The translations under genes were made by a program, and so were the position numbers. From contig KQ965792.1 in the NCBI GenBank assembly GCA_001574975.1, positions 194,919 to 258,918 on the forward strand: 64,000 bases of DNA. The letters run 5' to 3'. Below, one piece after another: positions 12,618 to 22,658 of the stretch; positions within the stretch are counted from its first letter, which is position 1, and each line of letters opens with the position of its first letter. The stretch is from Gonapodya prolifera JEL478 (lineage: Eukaryota > Monoblepharomycota > Monoblepharidomycetes > Monoblepharidales > Gonapodyaceae). Under the pieces are notes generated by a model that was not told the origin of the DNA, searched no databases, and worked only from the letters and a program-made list of their open reading frames with translations.

Positions 12618-14305
12618 TTATTTTAAGCTAGGCGGCCTGTAGCCGCCGCGATACATCCCACCTCGTCCGACTGTATTGCCACGCCCTCTCCCATTATCAT
12701 CTAACGACAGGCCTTGTGGGGGTGGCGGTTCAGAAAGACTGCCACTGTGAGGGGCGAAGTCCCCCAACCCTGGTGTCGTTGAAAAGGTCCGATTTTGGTT
12801 CATCGGAACTGCTCCAGTTGGCCCTGACTTCGGGGAACTCTTCCAACGGTTCCACGTGTCCGGGGTTGACCAACCATCAAGGGATACCACAGGCGTCGGG
12901 CCAGGAGGACCTCTGCCAACGCCGATCCCCGCAGGAGAATCACGAAAGCTCTCCTGCCCTGCCGTAATTGGGGCTCCTGGAGTCCACCCAACCGCATCGG
13001 AATCGTCTATCTTCTTCCAGCCTTTGCTCGCAGCCTTCTCTTTCTGACCATCAACCTCCATCGTCTGTTGCACCTCCGGGTCATTTTTTGGCACCGGAGC
13101 AGTAGGTTGCGCGAGAGATACGGGCGCTTTCACTCCAGCACCTTTCATGAGTTTGGCAAGTTCCCTCTGCTCCCGGAGTTTGTCCCGTTCTTCTCGTCGC
13201 TTTCGCTCTTCTGCAATTGGCGTTTGTCGAGCTCTTGCTTCCTAAAATATCGATTCAAAAAAGGAGTGAAATCGCGCTTGCACGTTTGTGAACTTAGAAT
13301 GGGTGGTGGGCTTACATGTTCCTTCATTTCCTTCATTCTCTTCCGATGATGATGGTCGTAGCTCGAAAGGTGATTGTCGTATTCAGAGACTTTCGCGTAC
13401 TGCTTATCGCACAGTTCACAGCGGAAGACGCGGGTAATGGTGTCGATTTCCTGACGTATGGTGTGAGCACGTAACGCCTTGGCCTGGGGTCATATTTGAA
13501 ACCGAATTCGCGAAGGGATGGGACGGAGAAGGCGAATAGAGAAGGAATGACAGATAGGCTGACCACGCAGAGCGAATGCTGTGAAACCCCATCCCAAGAA
13601 CGCCAAGCGTTGTTTCGATGTTTTCACACACTCCATGTTGGTCTTCTCGGCACTTCTTTGTATGCCACCCACCTCCCTGCTTTCTCTTTGTTCATCCGTC
13701 TCGTTCAGAATTGCTTCAGACTCCAAGAGCCGACGCTGCGCCGTTGAGGCGTCCAGGAGTGTGTGGAGCTCCTCCTTCTTTCCAACTCCGTATGGATCCT
13801 CTTTCACGTCGATTCGAATGGGTTCTTTAATGCCTGAAAATCATGTAAATTTGAATTTAATCACATGCGTTGCCCGAAATGAGCTTCGTTTGCAAGAACG
13901 CGGTCGCGATCCCAAATGACACTCGCCTTGGTTTGTCCGGCCAAGAGAATCCCCTTTCTGCCACCCCATTTTGGCGACAAGTTTGTAGCCAACGTTCCAT
14001 TCTGGGATGTGTTGATCCATGGATGATGCTTCGATGGAAGCCCAGTCGATGTAGCCCGTCGTTCCCTGGTCAATTGGAAGAGAGAATTCTTCCTCTGAAT
14101 CAGATAATGCATCATCACCGTTATATCTGGGGCGTTTTTGCAACGTTCTCTGTTCCGTAGGTGGGGAAGGTTGCAATCTCGAGTAGGATTGCAGCCGCCG
14201 AAAAGTCGGGGAGTCGACGAAGGCGCCACTAAAAGATGTATTTGTTGGAAAGCCTTGGGTGGGCTCCCGCACAGACGACTCCAATGGTGGTCGGGTGTTT
14301 TGCAT
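12618..14305 (-). CDS. G-patch and C2H2 zinc finger protein, GPATCH8-like
   Basis: Predicted nuclear RNA-processing cofactor; G-patch proteins usually bind and activate DEAH helicases. Start ATG 14305 in good context (ACCATGC). Order: Ser-rich acidic N-terminus; G-patch with NVGYKLVAKMGWQKGDSLG, then NQG; KEPIRIDVKEDPYGVGKKEE; a Gln/Glu-rich helix; a single C2H2 finger FRCELCDKQYAKVSEYDNHL with the second His in SYDHHHRKRMKEMKE; a charged coiled coil; and a C-terminus with Trp-containing and RG repeats (GRGRGNTVGRGGMYRGGY). G-patch, then DPFGVG-like box, then C2H2 is the GPATCH8 arrangement. The intron after the G-patch (13834-13926) uses a GC donor. Stop TAA at 12618-12620. Confidence 0.85.
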
Positions 14306-14546
14306 GGTGAGGAAATCAGGTGGCCAACCGGGTGAGACACCGCTCAAGTCAGTCCTTCATTTTTAATCAAACATCGAAAATTCAAACGCAAATTTACGTT
14401 ATTTTACACCTGCTTTAATGTTGAAAAAGTTGCTCATGCATGGAGCTGGACTAGACTAGAGCAGAGGCTTGCACGGTTTGTTGTGAAGCATAGTTGAAGT
14501 GACTCATCAACTTCGTGTCTTTCAGTGGCTTTTCCTTCCCGCGGAG

Positions 14547-17397
14547 ATGCTTAGCTACGCGCCCGTGGCTCCATTGTCGCTGCATTCAATTGCCAAGTCC
14601 GGGACCGTTTCCCTCGTGCGGCATTGCTCCACTCTCACCGCGGCGTCCAACTCCAATCGGCGTTTTCCGTTACGTTCTGTCCTGGAAGCCCGCGCATCAA
14701 CCCTACCAACCCAATCGCCGGCTCCCCATGCGCGGTCAGCCATCCATCGATCACTTCCGGGCTTCATTAACGGTTCAGGTTCTCGCTTCGCCGCAGTTTC
14801 CAGTCACGAGAAGCTGGAGGACGAATTTGAACTGCACAAAGAACTATTTGATGAGCTTGGAATAAAAAAGGTTCGAGGATCTCTGAGGCTGAGGTGTTGG
14901 GGGACAACCAACACCCTAATGTTAACAAAATTTGATCAGGAAAACAGTGGCGTTTGCAATGGCGAATGGGGTGGATCCGGCCCAGTAAGTGCCTTTCAAT
15001 GTCGGTTTTCACCGACTTGGAACAGAATCGACATCGTTCGTTCAGGTCATTTATTCCATGAATCCCAGCACGGGAAAGATCCTCGCAAGCATTACTACGG
15101 TAAGAATGTGGAGCAATTTTATTGTGAGGGTCGTAACGTTGAGTGTTTGTTGTGCTTTGAAGGCATCTAAAGCCGACGTCGACTCCGCTATTGATGCTGC
15201 TCGTAAAGCCCAACATTTGTGGAGGAGTGTTCCGACTCCAGTTCGTGGGCATATTGTGCGGGAAATCGGAGAAGCTCTCAGAGAAAAAAAACTCGCCTTG
15301 GCCAAGTTGATCTCACTCGAAGTGGGGAAAATTCTTGCAGAGGCGGAGGGGGAGGTTCAGGAGTGTAGGTCTCTGTCTTTGGCGGGCAGAATAACCGCAG
15401 TAATAATGTTTCTTCGCGTGCCTGCCCTGGCGTTAAGTCATCGACATGACGGACATCGCTCTGGGCCTCTCCCGCTCAATGCCTGGCCAAGTTCTCCCCA
15501 GCGAGCGTGAGCTCTCCCTCGAAAACGGTTGAGTGGCTGTAATTGACTTTTCTGTGGCAATTCTTAAAGGCTCCAAGCATCTGATTCTTGAGCAGTGGCA
15601 TCCGCTGGGATGTGTCGGAGTGATCACGGCCTTCAACTTTCCACACGCTGTTTACGGGTAAGTTCGGAAGAGCGCAAGAAGCCTTTTGTTCTTGGAGTAA
15701 AAATTCCCCGTTAAAGGTGGAATTCGTCCCTCGCGTTTGTGTGTGGGAATAGCGTCGTTTGGTGAGTAACATCCCGTTCGTACCACGAGAACCTTGTTGA
15801 CAGTCCATCAACACAGGAAGCCAGCCCTTTCGACATCACTCGTAGCCCTTGCAACAACGAAAATCGTACATTCCGTTCTGGAGCGAAACAACTACCCCAC
15901 AAGTCTGGCTGCCTTGCTGTGTGGTGCCGGAGAAGTAGGCGAGGCAGTGAGCAAGGACCGCCGGGTCGATCTCGTCAGCTTTACTGGAAGCACCGCAATC
16001 GGGCGCAAGGTTGGTGTGTGGGCCCAGGAGCGCTTCGGAAGGGTGCTTTTGGAGCTTGGAGGCAATAACGCTTGCATTGGTAGGTAGACGTCTCCATTGC
16101 GGGGCGTCCTGTGTGCGATATAACCTGATTGAAATGTGTGCTTTGTTACTCTTCAGTCATGGACGACGCCAACATCGAGCTGGCAGTGCGTGGCATATTA
16201 TTTTCAGCTGTTGGGACGTCAGGGCAGCGATGCACAACCACCCGGAGGCTGTTTGTTCAGCAAGGCGTTTACGGTACGATCTCCAAAAATGTTGATATGT
16301 TTTCCGTTTTGATAATAACTCCTCGGATGAAGACATTTTCATGGAACATCTCACACATGCGTACAAGCAGGTCCGGATAGGTAATCCCTTGGACAAAGGC
16401 ACCATATACGGTCCTCTCCACAACCACTCCGCCGTGAGCCGATTCCAAAAAACCATGGAGGAGATCAAGAGGGCGGGCGGAGCCATCTTGCACGGCGGGA
16501 AAGTGGTCGACGGGCCGGGGCTGTTTGTACAGCCCACCATTGTTCGAATGGACCCAACTGCGGAAATTGTCCAGCGAGAGACGTTTGCTCCGATTTTGTA
16601 CGCGGCAAAGTTTAAGGTGTGTTGCCACGCCATTACCTTCCGAGGCCTCACGCAAACGCGTTCCGTCATTGTCAAAAGGATCTTTCAGAGGCAATTCAAT
16701 TGAACAACGCGGTTCCTCAGGGCCTTTCGTCGTCGATATTTACGTCGGATGTTCGCGCCCTCTTTGAATTCATTGGTCCAAATGGAAGCGACTGTGGCAT
16801 TGTGAGGAGTCTCGCCTAGATCGATTCCGTCCTTCTCAGAGCCATACTCATTTTCAAAACGTTCCGAACATAGGTGAATGTCAACGTGCCTACCAGCGGT
16901 GCAGAAGTGGGAGCCGCCTTTGGAGGGGAGAAGGAAACGGGGGGTGGCAGGGGTGGGTTGTGTCACGTTTCTCTCGCGCTGCAATATGCGTGACCTCATG
17001 ACTTCGTTCTATCCGGCTTGGAATTTCTTCCTTGCAACCCTTCCCTGCTCCCCTCCACTACAAAAAGAGGCGGGCTCTGACGCATGGAAGCAGTACTGCC
17101 GTCGAAGCACCACGACAATCAACTTTGGTTCGTCTCAAAACCCCACACCGTGTCGTGCCCCACCACGCTCACGCTCCCACTTTTGCCACCGTGCCCAACG
17201 CAGGCGACGACCTCCCCCTCGCTCAAGGCATCGCATTCCACCACTCCCCGCCTACAAGTGCGTTTGATGCAGCCTCGGCTTCGGGCGAGGTGGATAAGCT
17301 AGGCTATGCGGTCGGCGGCGGCGGCGAGGATGTTGTGAAAGGGGGGATTACGAAAGCGGCGAGTGGGGGGGTTGGAGGGTCGGCGGGGACTGTTTAG
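14547..17397 (+). CDS. Aldehyde dehydrogenase family 7 (antiquitin, alpha-aminoadipic semialdehyde dehydrogenase)
   Basis: NAD-dependent oxidation of alpha-aminoadipic semialdehyde (lysine catabolism) or related aldehydes. Start ATG 14547. A Ser/Arg-rich leader of about 50 residues suggests mitochondrial import. Exons in order: [73 protein letters not shown]; the catalytic Glu in [11 protein letters not shown]; the catalytic Cys in [46 protein letters not shown]; then [27 protein letters not shown] and [12 protein letters not shown]. The last two peptides are diagnostic of ALDH7A1. The C-terminus carries an extra tail of about 50 residues, the last part Gly/Ala-rich, ending AGTV. About 11 short introns. 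It is divergent from the G-patch gene, with 241 bp between. Confidence 0.93.
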
Positions 17398-17976
17398 GTG
17401 GTGGTCGATTCACTAACCTAGGGAATATGACATGTGCGCTGTTTCGAACACAGTCGTTGTCATTTGAGAATGAAAAAAAACCCTGATTCATCTGGAACTG
17501 CCGTGTCAAACGTCATTTCATTTGGTATCACAACATAATTGTTCGAACTGTCGTCATCCAAGCTGACTATTTCCTTGTCCAGCTGGAACGTCCAAACAGT
17601 CCAAAGAGAAAAGTTACTTCAAATCGTCGTCTTCAAGCAACCGCCATTTCATCGACCACCGCACCTCCAATTCTGATTCTGATGGTTGATTGATTAACTG
17701 GGACAAATAACATGCCAAACTGTCATTCCATTGCATTGACCAACTCTCCAAGCACCCATTCCCCTTCTTCGTTCAGATCGTTGATTCATTGGATTTACAA
17801 TGGCAAATAATGCGAGACACCCCACCGCCTCGTCCTCGTCGTTACCGCCTCAGTGTGTCCCTTGGCATTGACGACCTCTCCGTATCCTTCTCCCTCTCCT
17901 CCATCCCATCTCCGAATCATTTACAAGGTCGACAACAACACACCACCCCACAGCCACGGTGACCCCGCCCCAGTAT
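17398..17976. other. 579-bp convergent spacer without a recognised gene
   Basis: This lies between the stops of the antiquitin and Cgi121 genes. It contains short open frames only, with no conserved peptide, tRNA or clear repeat. The first part (to about 17,800) is AT-richer than its surroundings. Confidence 0.5.
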
Positions 17977-19008
17977 CTACGTATGACCCTTGAGCGCCAT
18001 CGCGTTCACGACCTCTCCCAGGACCCACTGCCTCTCCTCCGCGTCGTCCCTCGTCCGCACGACGACCTCTTTTCCGTCACTGTCCCTCTTTGTCCGCGCC
18101 TGCGACGGAGGGTGTACGAGCCGGAACGTAGACCGGACGAGGTCGAGGTCGGTGTGGTGGGCGAGGGTAGGGGGTGTTAGGGCGAGCTCGGAGGTGAAGG
18201 GTGCGGTGGTGGTGGTGGGGGAAGGGGATGGGGAAGGGGTGGTAGAGGAGGAGGAGGAGGAAGAGGAGAAGAGGGCGGCGAAGCGTGGTGTGAGGTCATC
18301 AGGAGGGGATTGGGAGGACGAGAGGACGAGCGCGAGCAGGGCGGTAGAGTCGTCGCGGACGCCGAATGTGCGGAGGGATTCGGAGATCTGGGTGGACGAG
18401 TGGACGGTTGGTGAGCGATTTGAGTCGAATCGGGGCGATTGACCGAAGAGACATTGAGGATAGTTGACCATCCACGAGTTGGTGAGAGTTGCGAGGTCGG
18501 TGAGGTCGACAGGAGAGTCATTGAAGATAATCGACGTCCATCGATGCCCATCAGCTGGAGGGTGAAGAAGTAAACGACTCACGTTGGTTCCGGGCGACAA
18601 GTTGAAGATTATCTCTGAGTAGACTGTCCTCGTCTTGAGTTTCCCGTGTCGCTGGTTGAGCAACGCGCGGGTCGCGGCGAGAAGAAGCTGCGACACGTCG
18701 ACAATCTGGGTGATGGTGACATCACGGACCATTACGCATCAGTTCTACCACCATCAACCCTTAGAGAAATGGAATCCCACCATTCTGGCGTCGACGATTG
18801 CACTTTCAGGCACTGTCTGGCCGTCCGTTGTCTTTCCCTTGATGATCGCCTGTCGAATGGTCTTCTGGTGTGCGACGTTTCCAAACAGCCACACGTGGGC
18901 AAACGCGGCATTCCCATTTCCCTCGCCCGCGTCGCTCTCTGGTGCGCCGTTTCCTTCTCCTGGGCGTGGGATGTGCAGCAGCGTAGGCAGCGCAAACGTC
19001 GTGGGCAT
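17977..19008 (-). CDS. KEOPS/EKC complex subunit Cgi121 (TPRKB family)
   Basis: Small subunit of KEOPS, which makes t6A37 on ANN-decoding tRNAs; Cgi121 recruits the tRNA. Three exons, 18781-19008, 18583-18705 and 17977-18387 (228+123+411 nt), give 253 residues with introns in phase 0. Family blocks: HVWLFGNVAHQKTIRQAI; ALLNQRHGKLKTRTVYSEII; FNLSPGTN; ISESLRTFGVRDDSTALLAL. Oddity: exon 3 contains a run of Ser followed by Thr/Pro repeats (about 18190-18260) and the protein is some 70 residues longer than typical Cgi121 (about 180). The insertion falls in the C-terminal half before LALTPPTLAHHTDLDLVR. Its start codon is only 88 bp from the divergent phosphodiesterase-like gene. Confidence 0.85.
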
Positions 19009-19096
19009 TTGAATCTGCTGCGGTGTGGCCACAGATTGCCGGTGTGTGTGACGAAGGGTCAGTGGGATCCAGTGAGTAACACACATAGCAACAGCA
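19009..19096. promoter_or_regulatory. Very short divergent promoter, Cgi121 / phosphodiesterase-like gene
   Basis: Only 88 bp separate the two opposite-strand ATGs (19008 and 19097), so the two genes probably share one bidirectional promoter or have promoters inside each other's first exons. This depends on the inferred first exon of the plus-strand gene. Confidence 0.4.
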
Positions 19097-20453
19097 ATGG
19101 CCCTCCACGTCTCCACGCGGGCAGTGCAGCCGCAGCACACGCCCACGTCGCCAATCACGTCGCCCGTCAGAGGGCAGGACCCGCACACACCCCACGCGTC
19201 ACGGCGGCAGAGATCGGCCTCGGACGTCGTGGCGACTGAGGAGTTCGGCATCGGGTCAGTGCGGGTCGGCACCGTTTTTCGGCGCTGTACTGCCATCGAA
19301 GCTGACGCACGCTTGTTTCGCCCCTCCGTGGCAGAACTCACAAGGGCACTTGCTCGATTCACCTCGTGCCGTCGCGAGACTCGCCCCTGTTCAATACTCT
19401 GTCGGACATTATCAAAAAGTACAACAAGGGCCCCTTCGTGCCACACATTGCCCTACTTCAGTGGAGTGAGTGTTTTCCGTCCGTCTTGCTGTTGATTTTT
19501 CAGCGGTTCGTCTGCTGATCTTGGTCGTGTGCCCCCACTCTAGTCCCGTACAACGACGAAACAAAAGAAACAGTTTGGTGGAATATAGAAAAGAGCGTGC
19601 GGGAGCTCAGGCGCAGTACGGGCAGGAAGTCGCTCAAGATACAGTTTGACGGGGTCGAGTTTGATCGGTCTGGTGAGTGGAGTCTGCGAGGTCTGGAATG
19701 CGAAGCATGGAAGACCGAGTCCCGCGAGCGCAGCGAGCCCGAGGCCTAAGCGCCGCGAGGCGCTGACCGAGGAGTCCACCGGAGGCGAATGATCTGCGCG
19801 AAGCGCAAATGACACAGCGCGGAGCGGTATGCACTCGAGACGAGAGCGCAGCGAGACCTTACCCGGAGAGGAAAGCATTGAGGAGAGTGGGGAGAAGAGT
19901 CGGAGGGTGCAGACAGAGTGGGAGATTGGTAGGGGAGGGTGTTGTCGTCCAAAGGAAGGACGAGACTCCCATCTTACCCTGTCTCACACCGTCTCACCGC
20001 TCAACGTCAATCTCAATCCCAGACGACGCCTCCCCCCTCGTCTACCTCCGCGTGCACTCCTCGCCCAGCCTTCTCTCGCTGCGGCGTATCCTGCGACTGC
20101 TCATGGAGGGCGCCACCACCGAGGACTGGTACGAGCCCCGCATGGCCGTCATGGTCGGCGACCGCTCCGACGAGCACGCACAGGCCGGTACGGCCGCGGA
20201 GCAGGAGCAGGGAGAACGGACCTGCGAGGAAGTCGAGCGCACCTGGCCCGATGTCGCGCGCGAGGCGTTCGAAGTCTCCGAGATGTGAGTGGTCGTGCGC
20301 TGCGTGTGTGTGGAGAATGAACCTCTTGACCTCGTCCGCTCTTCTCTTTCGCGTCGTAGTGAGGTGTGGTGGACTGGCGGAGACGACGGGTTGAAGGGGT
20401 GGACGAAGCTCGGGTCGGTGGACTTTGAGGGGAGGAAGAGTGACGCGCAATGA
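19097..20453 (+). CDS. 2H phosphoesterase, cyclic nucleotide phosphodiesterase (CPD1)-like, motifs degenerate
   Basis: Resembles fungal/plant cyclic phosphodiesterases of the 2H fold (ADP-ribose 1'',2''-cyclic phosphate hydrolysis in tRNA splicing). Five exons, 19097-19254, 19335-19465, 19544-19672, 20023-20284 and 20360-20453, sum to 774 nt (257 residues) with consistent phases. Family blocks: IHLVPSRDSPLFNTLSDII; KYNKGPFVPHIALLQW; LKIQFDGVEF; PLVYLRVHSSPSLLSL; WYEPRMAVMVGD. Active 2H enzymes carry two HxT/S motifs. Here the first is HIA and the second is RMA, so one His and both Ser/Thr are lost and activity is doubtful. An acidic stretch of about 25 residues precedes the final exon. The 350-nt intron 3 holds a hairpin cluster. 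Exon 1 is the least certain part. Confidence 0.68.
19673..20022 (+). other. 350-nt intron with clustered mini-hairpins
   Basis: The third intron of the phosphodiesterase-like gene starts GTGAGTGG and ends TCCCAG. It is several times longer than most introns in the window. The coding flanks join as VEFDRS-DDASPLVYL, as expected for the family, so no exon seems hidden inside. Between 19698 and 19855 it contains at least four perfect small inverted repeats and a repeated 12-mer. Confidence 0.6.
19698..19855. repeat. Cluster of short perfect hairpins and repeated GAGCGCAGCGAG
   Basis: Perfect inverted repeats: ATGC-GAA-GCAT (19698-19708), AGCGCC-GCGA-GGCGCT (19749-19764), TGCGC-GAA-GCGCA (19795-19807) and CTCG-AGA-CGAG (19834-19844). 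The 12-mer GAGCGCAGCGAG occurs twice, at 19726-19737 and 19844-19855. Several loops are of GNA or GNRA type, which are known to make very stable small DNA or RNA hairpins. Confidence 0.7.
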
Positions 20454-20608
20454 GTGTTGGGAGGGGTTTTTTGATTCATTTTTGTGGTTGTAGTGTTGTA
20501 GTTGCAACTTGAAATCGGAAGAAGCGTTATTGAACAATCAAACTAGTTGTAGTCTTAACCTTTGAAATTTCAACCCACTGCCGTCCAACCCGTACCGCTC
20601 CCAATCAA

Positions 20609-21175
20609 ATGGCAACGGATCCCGCCCTTCCCAGACTGGGCGCCACAGAGGAAGACGACGAGTTCGAGGAGTTCCAGACCGAAGGTGGGTGTTGGGTGTT
20701 GTCTTCACCCTCGTGTCAGCGTTGTTCTGCTCCTGCTCATTCTCCAACTCCTGCTCCAATTCAACCCCTCCGCTCCACCCGCATCTTCCTCGCATTCACC
20801 GATCGATTCGAAACGTACCCGTCTCGGGTTGCATTCACACCAACCTTCCCGCCAAACCTTCCCACCACTCCCGCCCCTCACCAACGACCTCACTGCCCGA
20901 TCCGACCCCAGACTGGCCCGACGCGGAGGAGGACCCGCAGGAGGCGCACATGTGGGAGGATAGCTGGGACAACGACGACCTGGACGACGAGTTCACGGTG
21001 CAACTACGGTGGGCTCTCCCCACGCTTCCCGCTTCCTAGCAGCTCATGTCACGTCCGTGTTGGTTTGTGCGACAGGGCCGAGCTCATCAAGGCCGACGAG
21101 GCGAAGAGGCAGGCCGCGGAGGAGGAGGAACAGAGCAAGCAACAAGGGCAGGAGCAGCAGCCCGGAGGACAATGA
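20609..21175 (+). CDS. SEM1: 26S proteasome lid / TREX-2 subunit SEM1 (DSS1)
   Basis: Small acidic intrinsically disordered protein of the proteasome lid, TREX-2 and BRCA2-type complexes. Three exons, 20609-20684, 20912-21008 and 21076-21175 (76+97+100 nt), encode 90 residues with correct phases. The diagnostic order is an acidic start (EEDDEFEEF), DWPDAEEDPQEA, then the Trp-Asp box HMWEDSWDNDDLDDEF, then TVQLRAEL. The C-terminus is longer than in most homologues, with a Glu/Gln-rich tail ending QEQQPGGQ; its DNA is duplicated in the 3' region. The first intron (227 nt) is long for this window. Confidence 0.93.
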   Translation: MATDPALPRLGATEEDDEFEEFQTEGGCWVLSSPSCQRCSAPAHSPTPAPIQPLRSTRIFLAFTDRFETYPSRVAFTPTFPPNLPTTPAPHQRPHCPIRPQTGPTRRRTRRRRTCGRIAGTTTTWTTSSRCNYGGLSPRFPLPSSSCHVRVGLCDRAELIKADEAKRQAAEEEEQSKQQGQEQQPGGQ

Positions 21176-21248
21176 TAGGGGGATTGTGTATGATAAAGGG
21201 CAGGAGCAGGAGCAGGGGTAGCCCGGTGGACAATGATTTTGTATGATA
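21144..21248. repeat. Direct repeat of about 50 bp spanning the SEM1 stop codon
   Basis: The segment 21144-21194, which encodes the end of SEM1 and its stop, is repeated imperfectly at 21196-21248. Shared pieces are AGGGCAGGAGCAG, AGCCCGG-GGACAATGAT and TTGTGTATGATA (TTTTGTATGATA in the second copy). The second copy has an extra GGAGCAGG unit. Confidence 0.75.
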
Positions 21249-21308
21249 TGACAACGACACATGCAATGCAATTTTTCAAAGGACTCGTCTCTATGCTCTA
21301 CGCCCTCT

Positions 21309-22325
21309 CTAGACCCGCGTGTTGGCCAGCGCGAACAGCAAGATATCCCTCGCACCCGCGATCTCGAGCTTATCCATGATTTCCGCCGCGCTCTTCTTCT
21401 CCACCATGGCCGACACCGACACCCAATCCTCGTCGTCGAGCGGGGTGACAGTGGGGGCCTTTTTGCCCGGCGTGATGCGGTGGAACTCCTTGAGCCTGTC
21501 CTTGGGCGCGTTGTACGTGCAGTAGTAGTACCGCTGCGCGTTCACATATCCGGCGATCCGGTTGGAGATTTTGTCGATCAGGGGTTGTTTGCTTGTGTGC
21601 GGATTGGATACCAGCACCGTTTCGGATTCGATGATGGTGTGGATCGCGACGAGTCCTGCGGCGCGCATCGTTTCGCCCGATTCTGACAACAGTAACAGGG
21701 TACAACGTGAGGCCAAGTTTTGGTGGTCCGGTCCTCAGAAGGGAAGGGACTCACCGACAAGATCGATAATACCGTCCGCCAGGCCCAGCGCACACGCCGC
21801 CTCCACACTGCCACTGACGTACTCGATGTGGGTCGGCGACACGCTTTTGACCGCGCTGTCGAGCTCGCCAAAGTACTTTTTGGCGAGGTTCTCAAAGCTC
21901 GTCACGATGCGCTTCCCCGCAAGATCCTTTGGATCCCGAATGCCCGACCGGATGGGCACTTGGACGCACAGCTTGCACTTTCCAAACCCGAGCGCCAAAA
22001 CTTCATTCAGTTTCACGTCCGCCTCGGCAATCATGTCCCGTCCCGTGATTCCAAGGTCCACGTTTCCGTCGGCGATGTACTTGGGAATGTCGGCAGCTGG
22101 GAGAAACACAACTGCGACGGGCAGGTTGGTGGAGAGGGCAATGTCGAGCCGGTTTTTCCGATTAAACTGCACATCGGCGCCCTCCAAGAACTTCAATGTG
22201 AGCTCGGCGAGACGCCCCTTCTTCGGAACAGCGAAGAGGAGACGGTCGGAGAGGTCGGAGAGGTCGCCAAAAGTAGCTGCCAATGGTCCCGACCGAACCA
22301 CACAGAGTGAAGGAGACAACGACAT
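21309..22325 (-). CDS. HIS1: ATP phosphoribosyltransferase (HisG, long form), histidine step 1
   Basis: Condenses ATP with PRPP, the first and feedback-inhibited step of histidine synthesis. Start ATG 22325. The catalytic region reads LLFAVPKKGRLAELTLKFLE, NRLDIALSTNLPVAVVFLPA, DIPKYIADGNVDLGITGRDM and VSGSVEAACALGLADGIIDL. One intron (about 21686-21754) joins LVE to SGETMRAAGLVAIH in phase. The C-terminal ACT-like regulatory domain of the long form is present (RYYYCTYNAPKDRLKEFHRI; TVTPLDDEDWVSVSAM), so histidine inhibition is likely. The stop is at 21309. It is divergent from the D-2-hydroxyacid dehydrogenase gene, with 333 bp between. Confidence 0.95.
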
Positions 22326-22658
22326 CGTCGAGATGCCCTAGAAGTAAGCCTGAGAGGCAATCAAGACGCATCAAGTTAAACGTACTATTTGATGGCACGC
22401 GTGAGTGATTGCGGGTTACGGACTCGACAGGTGGGGAGCCGAATGGTGTGGTGAGGGGTTGATATACGGCCGCAACCGCGGGGTTTGCGAGCGGGGCAGT
22501 TCCGATTCGAATATCAATGGGTCCGTTATTAGAAGCCATCGTTTGTCCGAGGAATCGTTTGCAGAAGAAACTCGAACAGCACACTGGCACGGTGCTTTGG
22601 TCAACGGGATTCGGTCCGTTATTGCAAGAATAATCCAAATCTCCTCCCCCCTGCAGGA
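22326..22658. promoter_or_regulatory. Divergent promoter region, HIS1 / D-2-hydroxyacid dehydrogenase
   Basis: A 333-bp gap separates opposite-strand ATGs. On the minus strand it contains an ATG-initiated open frame (from about 22540) reading MASNNGPIDIRIGTAPLANP, which runs on into the HIS1 coding sequence in another frame. This could be an upstream ORF in the HIS1 leader or a chance frame. Confidence 0.4.

Noticed and set aside
19009-19446. Cys-rich minus-strand frame (VCGSCPLTGDVIGDVGVCCG) upstream of Cgi121
   Set aside because: It has CxxC-like spacing reminiscent of zinc or LITAF-type proteins, but it continues straight into the Cgi121 frame, has no matching second half, and overlaps the inferred exons of the plus-strand gene. 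The Cgi121 family starts at the Met at 19008.
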